Source: Alphaproteobacteria bacterium HT1-32
Lineage (GTDB): Bacteria > Pseudomonadota > Alphaproteobacteria > Rhodospirillales > HT1-32
DNA length: 64,000 nucleotides
Direction: 5' to 3'
Assembly: GCA_009649675.1 (NCBI GenBank)
Contig: WJPL01000002.1
Span: 434,001 to 498,000 of the forward strand
Shown here: one piece after another, positions 44,892 through 53,497 of the stretch
How positions within the stretch are numbered: position 1 is the first letter of the stretch
Layout: the number at the start of each line of letters is the position of its first letter
Position numbers and translations under genes: made by a program
The notes under the pieces: model-generated
Database searches by the model: none
What the model was told of the DNA's origin: nothing
The model's input: only the letters and a program-made list of their open reading frames with translations

Positions 44892-45230
44892 ATGGCCAGT
44901 GTGAATGTCACGATCAACGGACGCTCTTACCAGATTGCCTGTGACGATGGCCAGGAAGCCCATCTGAAGCGACTGGGAAGTTATATCGACAAACGCATTG
45001 CAGAACTGGTCGCCTCCGTCGGCCAGATTGGTGATGCACGGCTGCTGGTGATGGTGTCATTGCTGATCGCCGATGAAATGTCGGATGCTTATTCCAAGCT
45101 GGAAAGCGTTGCCGGGAACAAGAATGACAGCCCTGCCCGCAAGGCCCGCGAACAGGAAGCCCTCGTCGGCTCCCTGAATCGGATTGCGGACCGCATCGAC
45201 AGCATTGCGGATTCCCTCGGGCAGACCTAG
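44892..45230 (+). CDS. zapA: cell division protein ZapA
   Basis: The 112-residue protein begins MASVNVTINGRSYQIACDDG, followed by QEAHLKRLGSYIDKRIAELV, the globular ZapA head, and a C-terminal helix LVGSLNRIADRIDSIADSLG that forms the antiparallel dimer coiled coil. ZapA cross-links FtsZ filaments at midcell. The start ATG 44892 lies one base after the preceding stop. The gene is followed by 6S RNA and the 5-formyl-THF cyclo-ligase gene, the same order as zapA-ssrS-ygfA in E. coli, which strengthens the call. Confidence 0.93.
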   Translation: MASVNVTINGRSYQIACDDGQEAHLKRLGSYIDKRIAELVASVGQIGDARLLVMVSLLIADEMSDAYSKLESVAGNKNDSPARKAREQEALVGSLNRIADRIDSIADSLGQT

Positions 45231-45237
45231 ATTGAGA

Positions 45238-45396
45238 TAGCGAGGCTGCCCTGTGCGTTAGGCACCGATATTCCTGGGGCCGATAATTCTCTATAGGGAG
45301 CTGTCCCTTGGCGGACCCTGGTCCATCAATATGGCGCCCACCTGGTAAACAGGGCCACAGAGAATACAAACGCCGACGGCAGTGGTGGCTTCGCGT
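45238..45396 (+). ncRNA. ssrS: 6S RNA
   Basis: The 196-base gap between zapA and the cyclo-ligase gene holds sequence with the 6S layout. The ends pair (GCGAGGC at 45240-45246 with GGCTTCGC at 45387-45394), and the 3' flank ends with the ACGGCAGTGGTGGCTTCGC typical of alphaproteobacterial 6S RNAs. The middle (GGCCGATAATTCTCTATAGG on one side and ACAGGGCCACAGAGAATAC on the other) would make the arms around an open promoter-like bubble. 6S RNA binds sigma70-RNA polymerase and restrains transcription in stationary phase. Ends are estimated by eye. Confidence 0.85.
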
Positions 45397-45426
45397 TACC
45401 TTCTTTCTTCCCGGATTCGGAGCAAT

Positions 45427-46017
45427 ATGGACATTCCTGCAACCAAGACCCGGTTGAGGAAGGTGCAGGCTGCATTACGGGACGGTCTGGAACCGCTGTA
45501 CCGCAGGGAATTATCCGACCGGATTTCCGACCGGATGCATGATTTTCTCACCCGCCGGGCAGTGACGAATATTGCTTTTTACTGGCCGATGCGAAGCGAG
45601 GTTGATCTTCGCCCGCTGATGTCGCGACTGGCGGCTGAAGGCAGGGGCGTTGCCTTGCCGCGGATGACCGGGCAGGGGCAGCCGTTGCAGTTTCACCGGT
45701 TCACGGGTGAGAGTGAACTGATCGCCGGAAATTTTGGCGTTCGGGAACCGGCAGAGACGGCGGATAAGGTGGTTCCGGATGTCATTGTCGCGCCGATGCT
45801 TGCCTTTGATATGGCTGGTTTCCGGCTGGGATATGGTGGTGGGTTTTATGACCGGACGCTGTCTCAGTTGCGGTCCGAAGGGGATGTTCTGGCGCTCGGC
45901 GCCGCCTATGACAGGCTGCTGGTGCAGGACGTGCCGAGAGATGAATTTGATCAGAAACTGGATGCCGTGATTACGGATATAGCTGTTTACGAGGAAGGAA
46001 TAGTACGATGCGGGTGA
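45427..46017 (+). CDS. fau: 5-formyltetrahydrofolate cyclo-ligase
   Basis: This 196-residue protein matches the family (YgfA/Fau, MTHFS): IPATKTRLRKVQAALRDGLE at the N-terminus, IAFYWPMRSEVDLRPLMSRL, VPDVIVAPMLAFDMAGFRLG and the ATP/folate-site motif RLGYGGGFYDRTLSQL. It converts 5-formyl-THF to 5,10-methenyl-THF with ATP, recycling an inhibitory folate. ATG 45427 follows GGAG by six bases. Upstream codons of the same frame (from 45382) overlap the 6S RNA 3' end and are excluded. It overlaps the next gene by ten bases. Confidence 0.93.
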   Translation: MDIPATKTRLRKVQAALRDGLEPLYRRELSDRISDRMHDFLTRRAVTNIAFYWPMRSEVDLRPLMSRLAAEGRGVALPRMTGQGQPLQFHRFTGESELIAGNFGVREPAETADKVVPDVIVAPMLAFDMAGFRLGYGGGFYDRTLSQLRSEGDVLALGAAYDRLLVQDVPRDEFDQKLDAVITDIAVYEEGIVRCG

Positions 46018-46823
46018 TGATGCTGGGTGATGTGGTCGGCAAGGCTGGCCGGGAGGCGGTCTGCGACATGACGCCTAAACTCCGTGATCGTCATAAACTG
46101 GATTTCGTGGTCGTGAATGGTGAGAACGCGGCGCATGGTTTCGGAATCAACGAGAAAATCTGTCATCAGTTCTATGATGCTGGTGTCGATTGCCTGACCA
46201 CGGGAAACCATGTCTGGGATCAGCGGGATCTGCTGACTTATATCGAGACGGATCCCCGGTTGTTGCGTCCGGGTAATTTCCCGAGCGGCACGCCCGGTCG
46301 TGGCGGTTCAGTTTATGAAACCCCGTCCGGCCAGCGGGTGGCTGTGTTTAATGTGATGTGTCGTCTGTTCATGGACCCGCTGGATGACCCGTTTGCCTGG
46401 CTGGCTGAACAGATGGAAGTCCTGACCCTGGGGGACCACGTGGATGCGATCCTGGTCGATGTGCATGGCGAAGCAACCAGCGAGAAACAGTCCATGGGAA
46501 ATTTCATGGACGGGCATGTCAGCGTTTTTGTTGGTACCCATAGCCATGTCCCGACGGCCGATGCACGTATCCTGCCGAAAGGGACGGGTTATCTGACCGA
46601 TCTGGGCATGTGCGGAGACTATGATTCGGTTATCGGGATGCGCAAGCAACCGGCGATTGACCGGTTTGTCCGGAAGGTGCCGGGTGACCGTCTGTCCCCC
46701 GCAGAAGGCCCGGCCACGATCTGCGGCATCATCGCGGAGATTGATGACAAGACCGGACTGGCCCGGTCTATCGAGCCGATCCGCCTTGGCGCGCATTTGC
46801 ATGAGACTGAGCCGGCGTACTGA
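46008..46823 (+). CDS. YmdB-type metallophosphoesterase (TIGR00282 family)
   Basis: The 271-residue protein has the metal ligands of the family at expected places: MLGDVVGKAGR (Asp8), VVNGENAAHGFG (Glu39, Asn40), TTGNHVWDQ (Asn67, His68), VDVHGEATSEK (His153) and VGTHSHVPTAD (His178, His180). Relatives such as B. subtilis YmdB are 2',3'-cyclic nucleotide phosphodiesterases affecting motility and biofilm choice. AGGAAGGAA precedes ATG 46008. It overlaps the cyclo-ligase gene by ten bases, so the two are translated from one message. Converges with the histidine kinase gene. Confidence 0.93.
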   Translation: MRVMMLGDVVGKAGREAVCDMTPKLRDRHKLDFVVVNGENAAHGFGINEKICHQFYDAGVDCLTTGNHVWDQRDLLTYIETDPRLLRPGNFPSGTPGRGGSVYETPSGQRVAVFNVMCRLFMDPLDDPFAWLAEQMEVLTLGDHVDAILVDVHGEATSEKQSMGNFMDGHVSVFVGTHSHVPTADARILPKGTGYLTDLGMCGDYDSVIGMRKQPAIDRFVRKVPGDRLSPAEGPATICGIIAEIDDKTGLARSIEPIRLGAHLHETEPAY

Positions 46824-46880
46824 CCCGGCGCTGGATACAGACGACACTGGGTCTTTATTTTCTGCTTTGCGGGGGTGCGG

Positions 46881-48800
46881 TTACTCTTTGGCAGAAGCTG
46901 ATATTTCTGGCCGGTGTCCGGAATCTGTCATGATGCAGTCCGGCGGCAGGTGGATCGTGGCAACGGTTTCTTTGCCGGGTATGGAAGACAGCCTCAGTGC
47001 GCCGCCATGCAGTTCAGTCAGAGCCAGTGACAGCGGCAGACCAAGGCCAATACCCTCAAACCGGCGATTCAGACCGCTGTCAACCTGACCAAAGCTGGTC
47101 ATGGCAATTCTGATTTCTTCTTCGGTCATGCCGATGCCGTGATCTGTTACAGAAATTGTCACTCCAGCCGACGGGTTTACCGTTGCACTGACCCGAATGT
47201 CGTCGGGAGACGGTGAAAATTTCGCAGCATTGCTGATCAGGTTGAGCAGCACCTGCCGCATTTTCTGACGGTCGATCAGCAGCGTTACGGGTTTGCTGGG
47301 CAGGTCCAGCAGGATCGAATGGCCATGCTGCTGGACGACCGGCGCAATCATGCGCCGGGTATCATGCAACAGATCATCGAGACGAACTGCCTCTGGCGTG
47401 AGCTCCAGTTCTCCGGCCTCGACCTTGCGCAGGTCCAGCAGGGCATTGATGACCTGAAGCAGATGTTCCCCGCTGTTATGGATGTCCTGAATATAATCCC
47501 GATACTGGCTGTTCTCGATCTTCCCGAACATTTCATCGCGCATGATATTTGAAAAACCGATGATCGCATTCAGGGGCGTGCGCAGCTCATGACTGACGTT
47601 GGCAAGAAACTCCGACTTGTTCCGGTCTGCCGCTTCAAGCTGCATGTTCTTGTATTCCAGCTGCTTGCTGGCCTGCCGGATTTCAGTGATATCCCGGAAA
47701 ATGGCAAATTTCTGTAAAACATTGCCGGTTTCATCTGTCAGAACGCGGGAACTGATCAGGCAGGGGGTGATCACGCCGTTTATACCGGACAGCATTGCCT
47801 GACCGGATAATTCTTCGCCAGGGGCGAGCTGACTGATGTGAATGGCTTCAGCCCCGGGAAACCTGAACAGGGGTTTTCTTTCTGATACGAGCTGTTTCAG
47901 TGTTGAGGCATGACAAAGCCGCAGGCAGGCCGCATTCGCGAAGGTGAGCGTGCCGTCCGGTCCATAGGACGCAATGCCATCACTTGTCTCCCGGGCAATC
48001 GCACCGAGGGTGGCCAGCTGTTCCTTGTAATTGCGCGAGACTTCAAACAGCAGCCTGTCGATAGCGGTATATGTCTCACCCACCTCGTCATTGCCGGTTT
48101 CTCCCAGCCGGTAGTTCATGGCGTTGGCCGGGTCCCGGCTGGCGGCTGTGAGGGCGTTGCGAATACGAAACAGCGGGCGAATGACCCATCCGCCAACCAG
48201 TGCCAGAGTGGTCAGGCTGACGCAGGCCGATATCAGCAGGACCAGACCGGCAATTCGCCAGACATAGGCAGTAACTTCCGTGTCTATCCAGGTCGTGTCG
48301 AGTCGGATGGCCACGGCAAAATCGCCAGCTGCTGTTGAGACGCGCCGGGCGATTTCATAACGGCTTGCATCTTGCGGTCTGTAGTCAGTGAAGCCGGTAT
48401 AGGGCAGGCCAAGAAGGCTCATCTCGACGGGCTCGCCCGCAACATATTCTTTCCCCATCGGTAGTCCGATCATGGACAGGCCGACAACACCATCGATCTG
48501 GCGCAGGCGGGACAGGGCCAGTGCCGCCTCATACCCCTTCTGTTCAGCCGGAGAGTTCGGGGCGATGAGACCTGCGGCAATAAGGGCAGTCTCCACGGAG
48601 CGGTTCACCAGATCTGCCCGGAACTGGAGCGAGGAAGGTACGATTATTGCGGTCTCAACCAGAACAATAACGACGAACAGTACCGCAGTTATTCTCCAGG
48701 CAAGGGTGCTGCGGATAATCTGCTGACACCGGTGAATCTGTATCGCCCAGTTCGTTGGCTGGTGTGATATGTCGGTATGCCTTTTGGTGGTGTCGATCAT
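46881..48800 (-). CDS. membrane sensor histidine kinase with PAS domain (orphan)
   Basis: This 639-residue kinase has spans at about residues 36-55 and 183-205 enclosing a periplasmic sensor of about 125 residues, a HAMP-like linker (WVIRPLFRIRNALTAASRDP), a PAS domain (ARETSDGIASYGPDGTLTFA), then the H-box FLANVSHELRTPLNAIIGF (His404) and an ATPase domain with LLNLISNAAKFSP, VTDHGIGMTEEEI and EGIGLGLPLSLAL. It would phosphorylate an unknown response regulator; none is adjacent. ATG 48800 has no good ribosome site, so the true start may lie a few codons downstream. The signal sensed is unknown. Confidence 0.92.
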   Translation of the reverse strand: MIDTTKRHTDISHQPTNWAIQIHRCQQIIRSTLAWRITAVLFVVIVLVETAIIVPSSLQFRADLVNRSVETALIAAGLIAPNSPAEQKGYEAALALSRLRQIDGVVGLSMIGLPMGKEYVAGEPVEMSLLGLPYTGFTDYRPQDASRYEIARRVSTAAGDFAVAIRLDTTWIDTEVTAYVWRIAGLVLLISACVSLTTLALVGGWVIRPLFRIRNALTAASRDPANAMNYRLGETGNDEVGETYTAIDRLLFEVSRNYKEQLATLGAIARETSDGIASYGPDGTLTFANAACLRLCHASTLKQLVSERKPLFRFPGAEAIHISQLAPGEELSGQAMLSGINGVITPCLISSRVLTDETGNVLQKFAIFRDITEIRQASKQLEYKNMQLEAADRNKSEFLANVSHELRTPLNAIIGFSNIMRDEMFGKIENSQYRDYIQDIHNSGEHLLQVINALLDLRKVEAGELELTPEAVRLDDLLHDTRRMIAPVVQQHGHSILLDLPSKPVTLLIDRQKMRQVLLNLISNAAKFSPSPDDIRVSATVNPSAGVTISVTDHGIGMTEEEIRIAMTSFGQVDSGLNRRFEGIGLGLPLSLALTELHGGALRLSSIPGKETVATIHLPPDCIMTDSGHRPEISASAKE

Positions 48801-49069
48801 GATTGTACGGGATGGACCTCGCTATGCCTTTGTCGGAAGCCGGAGCCTCATAAGTCCTCAGGCGAGGCGACAAGTGAAATCAACTTTACGAAACCGGAAT
48901 GTGAAAGCTGCGCTGATAACCGCCCGATACGGCGCAGAAAATCGTTGCGTTCTGCTGCTGATCTTGCGACTCAACCGGCGATGCCTACACTATCCGGATA
49001 TGCTGCCTCATCGCATGACGTGAAGGTGGGCTCTGTAATCATAATCAGCTTCTAGTTACCGGAGACGAC

Positions 49070-49819
49070 ATGGCTGGCCATTCACAATTCAAGAACATCA
49101 TGTTCCGCAAGGGTGCGCAGGACAAAAAACGTGCCCGTCTGTTTGCCAAGCTGGCGCGGGAAATTACCGTGGCGGCGAAACTTGGTGGTGAAGACCCCGG
49201 CTCTAATCCCCGTCTGCGTTCTGCAATGGCAACGGCGCGCTCCAACAATATGCCGAAAGACAATATTGAACGGGCGGTGAAGAAAGGCCTCGGCGGAGAT
49301 GACGACGCCAACTTCGATGAAGTTCGCTATGAAGGTTATGGGCCGGGGGGTATCGCGATTATCGTTGATGCCCTGACCGATAACCGGAACCGGACTGCCT
49401 CCGAAGTCCGGGCTGCATTCAACAAGTTTGGCGGTAGTCTGGGAGAAACAAACTCTGTCAGCTTCATGTTCGACCGGATTGGTGAAGTTCGCTATCCGGC
49501 TGATGCGGGGTCATCCGAAGCAATTTTCGAAGGGGCTCTTGAAGCTGGCGCCAGCGATGTCGAATCCGGCGAAGACGGTCATACGATCATCTGCGAGGTG
49601 AATGACCTGAACGTGGTTCGCGACGGTCTGGAACAGCAGTTCGGTGAAGCAGAAAGCGCCCGTCTGGCCTGGAAGCCGCAGACTTTGATTGCCGTTGATG
49701 CGGAGAAGGCCGAGACCCTGATGAAGCTGCTGGATATTCTGGACGAGAATGATGATGTTCAGTTTGTCGCTGCTAATTACGATATCGATGATGATGTTCT
49801 GGCGCAGTTGAGCGCCTGA
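49070..49819 (+). CDS. yebC: YebC/PmpR family protein
   Basis: The 249-residue protein starts [20 protein letters not shown], the alphaproteobacterial variant of the MAGHSKW start, and has [37 protein letters not shown] and the C-terminal [20 protein letters not shown]. The family was named as transcriptional regulators; recent work also links members to ribosomes and relief of stalling at proline-rich stretches. It is four bases upstream of ruvC and heads the yebC-ruvCAB operon. GGAG precedes the ATG. The 269 bases before it hold no clear gene. Confidence 0.95.
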   Translation: MAGHSQFKNIMFRKGAQDKKRARLFAKLAREITVAAKLGGEDPGSNPRLRSAMATARSNNMPKDNIERAVKKGLGGDDDANFDEVRYEGYGPGGIAIIVDALTDNRNRTASEVRAAFNKFGGSLGETNSVSFMFDRIGEVRYPADAGSSEAIFEGALEAGASDVESGEDGHTIICEVNDLNVVRDGLEQQFGEAESARLAWKPQTLIAVDAEKAETLMKLLDILDENDDVQFVAANYDIDDDVLAQLSA

Positions 49820-49823
49820 TCTC

Positions 49824-50330
49824 ATGCAACCCCGCCGACGACTTCTGGGGCTGGACCCGGGTCTGCAAAACACCGGCTGGGGAGTGATTGATGTCACGGG
49901 GAACCGGCTGACCCATATTGCCAATGGGGTGATCAGAACGAATGGCAAATATGCAATGGCTGATCGTTTGCGCCAGTTGCATGAGGGGTTGCAGGATGTG
50001 CTGAATCTTTATCAGCCGGATGAGGCAGCGGTAGAGGAAACCTTCGTGAATAAAAATCCGTCTTCAACCCTGAAGCTGGGGCAGGCGCGGGGTGTGGTCC
50101 TGCTGGCGCCGGCGCTGGCCGGACTGCCGATCGCGGAATATGCGGCCAATCTGGTGAAGAAGTCGGTCGTTGGTGTCGGCCATGCCGACAAGGCGCAGAT
50201 TCAGATGATGGTCTCGACCCTGTTGCCCGGTGTCAGCTTTGAAAATGCGGATGCGGCCGACGCGCTTGCGGTTGCCATCTGTCATTCCCATCATCGTGAC
50301 CGGATCAAACTGGTGGAGGCTGCGCGATGA
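49824..50330 (+). CDS. ruvC: crossover junction endodeoxyribonuclease RuvC
   Basis: This 168-residue nuclease has the RNase H-like fold with acidic residues at Asp11 ([15 protein letters not shown]), Glu71 ([20 protein letters not shown]), Asp143 and Asp146 ([17 protein letters not shown]). It makes paired cuts across Holliday junctions in a complex with RuvA and RuvB. It follows yebC by four bases and its stop overlaps the ruvA start (ATGA), so the genes are translationally coupled. The rest of the family signature, including the [10 protein letters not shown] segment, is intact. Confidence 0.97.
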   Translation: MQPRRRLLGLDPGLQNTGWGVIDVTGNRLTHIANGVIRTNGKYAMADRLRQLHEGLQDVLNLYQPDEAAVEETFVNKNPSSTLKLGQARGVVLLAPALAGLPIAEYAANLVKKSVVGVGHADKAQIQMMVSTLLPGVSFENADAADALAVAICHSHHRDRIKLVEAAR

Positions 50331-50947
50331 TAGCTCAGTTACGCGGTACCCTTGCAATGATTGCAGAAGATCATGCGGTCATTGATGTCGGTGGCGTCGG
50401 CTATCAGGTGTTCTGTTCAACCAGCACCCTGAGCAAGATGCCGCCGGTTGGTGATCCCGTAACTGTTGCCGTGGAAACGGTGGTTCGGGAAGACCGTATT
50501 CACCTGTTCGGTTTTCTGTCGGCTCTGGAACGGGACTGGTTCCGGCGTCTCTGCAGTATTCAGGGCGTCGGGCAGAAGGTGGCGCTGGCCATTCAGTCCT
50601 CCATGAATGCGGATGCGCTGGTTCACGCGATTGCGGCGGGGGATGCGGCAGCCTTCAAGCCGGTCTCTGGTGTCGGTCCGAAGCTGGCCGGGCGGATCAT
50701 TGGTGAATTGAAAGACAAGATCGGCGGTATGGATTTCGCACTGGCACCACAAAGCACCGGTGCAGAAGCTTCGGCATCCGTTGCCGGCTCTGCCGCACAG
50801 GATGCCATGTCGGCGCTGGTCAATCTCGGCTACCGGCGTGCGGATGCGTTGCGGGCTGTCTCGACGGTTGTCACACAACTGGGGGATGCCGAGGCTGCGG
50901 GTGTACAGGCGATCATCCGCGGCGCGCTGAAGGAACTGAGTGCATGA
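50327..50947 (+). CDS. ruvA: Holliday junction branch migration protein RuvA
   Basis: The 206-residue protein begins [20 protein letters not shown], the OB-fold domain I with [11 protein letters not shown], then two helix-hairpin-helix motifs ([15 protein letters not shown] and [20 protein letters not shown]) that grip junction DNA. A flexible linker of about 30 residues (around 145-165) leads to domain III ([20 protein letters not shown]), which binds RuvB. Start and stop overlap those of ruvC and ruvB by four bases each. A RuvA tetramer holds the junction for the RuvB motor. Confidence 0.97.
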   Translation: MIAQLRGTLAMIAEDHAVIDVGGVGYQVFCSTSTLSKMPPVGDPVTVAVETVVREDRIHLFGFLSALERDWFRRLCSIQGVGQKVALAIQSSMNADALVHAIAAGDAAAFKPVSGVGPKLAGRIIGELKDKIGGMDFALAPQSTGAEASASVAGSAAQDAMSALVNLGYRRADALRAVSTVVTQLGDAEAAGVQAIIRGALKELSA

Positions 50948-51984
50948 GCGAGGAACGTCTGGTCGCAGGTGATCAGCAGACGGAAGATCTGGATTCATCG
51001 CTTCGGCCGCTTCAGCTCACAGAATTTATCGGCCAGCAGCAACTGCGCGAGAATCTGAAGATCTTCATTGAGGCTGCGCGGGGCCGGGGTGAGGCAATGG
51101 ATCATGTGCTGTTTCATGGTCCGCCGGGGTTGGGCAAGACGACGCTGGCGCAGATTGTCGCCCGTGAACTTGGGGTGAATTTTCGCGCCACTTCAGGTCC
51201 GGTCATTGCCAAGACAGGAGATATGGCGGCGCTGCTGACCAATCTTGAAGCCCGCGACGTCCTGTTCGTGGATGAAATACACCGGCTTAATCCGGCAATC
51301 GAAGAAGTGCTGTATTCCGCAATGGAGGACTTCCAGCTCGATCTGATTATCGGCGAAGGCCCGGCGGCGCGATCTGTCCGTATTGATTTGCAGCCTTTTA
51401 CGCTGGTCGGTGCCACGACCCGGTCCGGATTGCTGACGACGCCATTGCGGGAACGCTTCGGGATTCCTCTGCGGCTGGATTTCTACAAGCCCGAAGAATT
51501 GCAGAAAATTGTTGCCCGTGGCGCCCGGGTTCTGGGTTTTGATCTGCTGGAAGACGGTGCAATGGAGATCGCCCGGCGCTCACGAGGTACGCCCCGCGTT
51601 GCCGGGCGTCTGTTACGCCGGGTCCGGGATTTTGCGGCAGTGGGTGAGGCGGGCAGTGTCGATGCGGAACGTGCCGATGCAGCCCTGAACCGGCTGGAAG
51701 TCGATGCCCGCGGTCTGGATAATATGGACCGGCGCTATCTCGGATGCATCATTGAGAATTATGGTGGCGGGCCGGTTGGGGTCGATACAATGGCCGCCGC
51801 ATTGTCCGAGCAGCGTGACACGATCGAAGACGTGATCGAACCTTTCCTGATCCAGCAGGGCTTTCTGATGCGGACCCCCCGGGGGCGCATGGTTGCTGAC
51901 GCCGGATACCGGCATCTTGGTATGCTGGCCCCCTCCCGCGAGACACCGCAGTTCGATTTGTTGTCGGATTCCGGGGAAGCCTGA
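50944..51984 (+). CDS. ruvB: Holliday junction branch migration helicase RuvB
   Basis: This 346-residue AAA+ motor has the N-terminal [20 protein letters not shown], Walker [16 protein letters not shown], Walker [21 protein letters not shown], sensor 1 [20 protein letters not shown] with the arginine finger, and the C-terminal winged helix ending [15 protein letters not shown]. Hexamers pump DNA through RuvA-bound junctions. Its start overlaps ruvA by four bases. In many alphaproteobacteria ybgC-tolQ follows directly; here a binding-protein and HD-GYP pair lies in between. Confidence 0.98.
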   Translation: MSEERLVAGDQQTEDLDSSLRPLQLTEFIGQQQLRENLKIFIEAARGRGEAMDHVLFHGPPGLGKTTLAQIVARELGVNFRATSGPVIAKTGDMAALLTNLEARDVLFVDEIHRLNPAIEEVLYSAMEDFQLDLIIGEGPAARSVRIDLQPFTLVGATTRSGLLTTPLRERFGIPLRLDFYKPEELQKIVARGARVLGFDLLEDGAMEIARRSRGTPRVAGRLLRRVRDFAAVGEAGSVDAERADAALNRLEVDARGLDNMDRRYLGCIIENYGGGPVGVDTMAAALSEQRDTIEDVIEPFLIQQGFLMRTPRGRMVADAGYRHLGMLAPSRETPQFDLLSDSGEA

Positions 51985-52130
51985 AGGCGGGGCCTGTCTG
52001 GGCTGAACGCGACTTTTGTTGCTGGTCAGGGCCAGGAAATCAAATGATAGAGTTGTTTTCCTTCCCGGAATTACTCTGGACACGGGAGGTCGTTTAATCT
52101 TAGAACGGTGTGGGTATAAAGGGCGTCATC

Positions 52131-53441
52131 ATGAGAAAAGCAGCTGTATTAGCTGTAACGCTGACACTGTCGATTTCAGCAGTATTAGGTGGTTTCAGCG
52201 CTACTTCACCGGCAAAAGCTGAGGATGTGATCAAGGTCGGGATTCTGCATTCTCTGACCGGCCCCCTGTCGATCAGCGAGAGTTCCCCCCGTGATGTCAT
52301 GCTGATGCTGATTGATCAGCAGAACCGGAATGGCGGTTTGCTCGGCAAACAGATTGAGCCGGTGGTTCTGGACCCTGCTTCTGATCCCAGAACATTTGCC
52401 CGGAAGTTGCAGCAGATGCTTGAAAAGCGCGATGTCGCCGCAGTTTTCGGTGGATGGACATCGGCCTCCCGCAAGGCAATGCTGCCTGTTCTGCGCAAGA
52501 ATAACGGACTTCTGTTCTATCCTGTTCAGTATGAGGGGCAGGAGAGTGAGCGTAATGTCTTCTATACCGGTGCCACCCCGAACCAGCAGGCCATTCCGGC
52601 TGTCGAGTACCTGATGAACGTCGATAAGGTGACGCGATGGTATCTGGTCGGAAACGATTATGTGTATCCACGGGTAACCAACAATATTCTGAAAGCTTAT
52701 CTGGAACTCAACGAAGTCCCGGAAGAGGATATTGAAATCCGCTATATTCCGTGGAATTTCAAAGACTGGCCCGGACTGGTCAACGAGATAAAACTTTTCG
52801 GGCGGCAGGGTGCCCGCAGCGCAGTTATTTCGACCATCAACGGTGAGGCCAATCTGGCTTTTTATCGCGAACTTGCGCAACAGGGGGTCGACGGAGCTGA
52901 CATCCCGGTTGTCTCCTTCAGCGTCAGCGAAGAAGAGCTGTCGGGTGTCGATGCAACCGGGGTTGAAGGACATCTGGTTGCCTGGGGATATTTTCAGTCG
53001 ATTGATCATCCGGCCAATCAGGCATTCCTGAAGCAGTGGCATGACTATCTGGGCGATGAGTACCGGGCGACAAATGATCCGATGGAGGCGCATTATATCG
53101 GCTTCAACATGTGGGTTGAGGCTGTGCGTCAGGCCGGGTCAGTGGATGTTGATCAGGTCATCGACAAGATGGTCGGTATCAGGGTGCCCAATCTGAGCGG
53201 CGGGATGGCTGAAATGTTGCCCAATCATCACATTACGCGTCCGGCGATGGTCGGGGAAATCAACAGCGAGGGACAGTTCAGGATTGTATGGCGCAGCCCT
53301 GACCTGTTGCCCGGAGATGCCTGGTCAGACTATCTCGACATATCCCGGGAACTTGTCGCTGACTGGCGCGCCCCGGTGTCCTGCGGAACCTTTAACAAGG
53401 TGTCGGGGACATGTGTTCGCGTCCCGCCTGTGGCGAATTAG
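52131..53441 (+). CDS. UrtA-like periplasmic urea/amide binding protein, no ABC partner
   Basis: This 436-residue protein has a signal peptide (MRKAAVLAVTLTLSISAVLG ... AKA, cleaved near residue 30) and the UrtA/FmdD-type fold: IKVGILHSLTGPLSISESSP, VVLDPASDPRTFARKLQQML, VFGGWTSASRKAMLPVLRKN and FYPVQYEGQESERNVFYTGA. In relatives this group binds urea or short amides for an ABC importer. No urtB-E genes follow. Instead it sits 56 bases upstream of a large HD-GYP membrane protein, so it may serve as a sensor. The chosen start, ATG 52131, fits the signal peptide better than an in-frame GTG at 52110. Confidence 0.88.
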   Translation: MRKAAVLAVTLTLSISAVLGGFSATSPAKAEDVIKVGILHSLTGPLSISESSPRDVMLMLIDQQNRNGGLLGKQIEPVVLDPASDPRTFARKLQQMLEKRDVAAVFGGWTSASRKAMLPVLRKNNGLLFYPVQYEGQESERNVFYTGATPNQQAIPAVEYLMNVDKVTRWYLVGNDYVYPRVTNNILKAYLELNEVPEEDIEIRYIPWNFKDWPGLVNEIKLFGRQGARSAVISTINGEANLAFYRELAQQGVDGADIPVVSFSVSEEELSGVDATGVEGHLVAWGYFQSIDHPANQAFLKQWHDYLGDEYRATNDPMEAHYIGFNMWVEAVRQAGSVDVDQVIDKMVGIRVPNLSGGMAEMLPNHHITRPAMVGEINSEGQFRIVWRSPDLLPGDAWSDYLDISRELVADWRAPVSCGTFNKVSGTCVRVPPVAN

Positions 53442-53458
53442 CTGCCTGATATTGTAAC

Positions 53459-53474
53459 GACCCTGGTCAGGGTC
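53459..53474 (+). terminator. small hairpin between the binding protein and HD-GYP genes
   Basis: GACCCT, loop GGTC, AGGGTC, then AGGTTTTC. A six-bp stem with a short T run lies in the 56-base gap between two genes. It could partly terminate or set unequal expression, giving more binding protein than membrane protein. Confidence 0.4.
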
Positions 53475-53497
53475 AGGTTTTCTTGAGGGAGACGATA

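Noticed and set aside
48801-49069. Small plus-strand frames in the gap before yebC
   Set aside because: No ribosome site or family resemblance; frames overlap the histidine kinase start region. I see no gene or clear signal in this 269-base gap.
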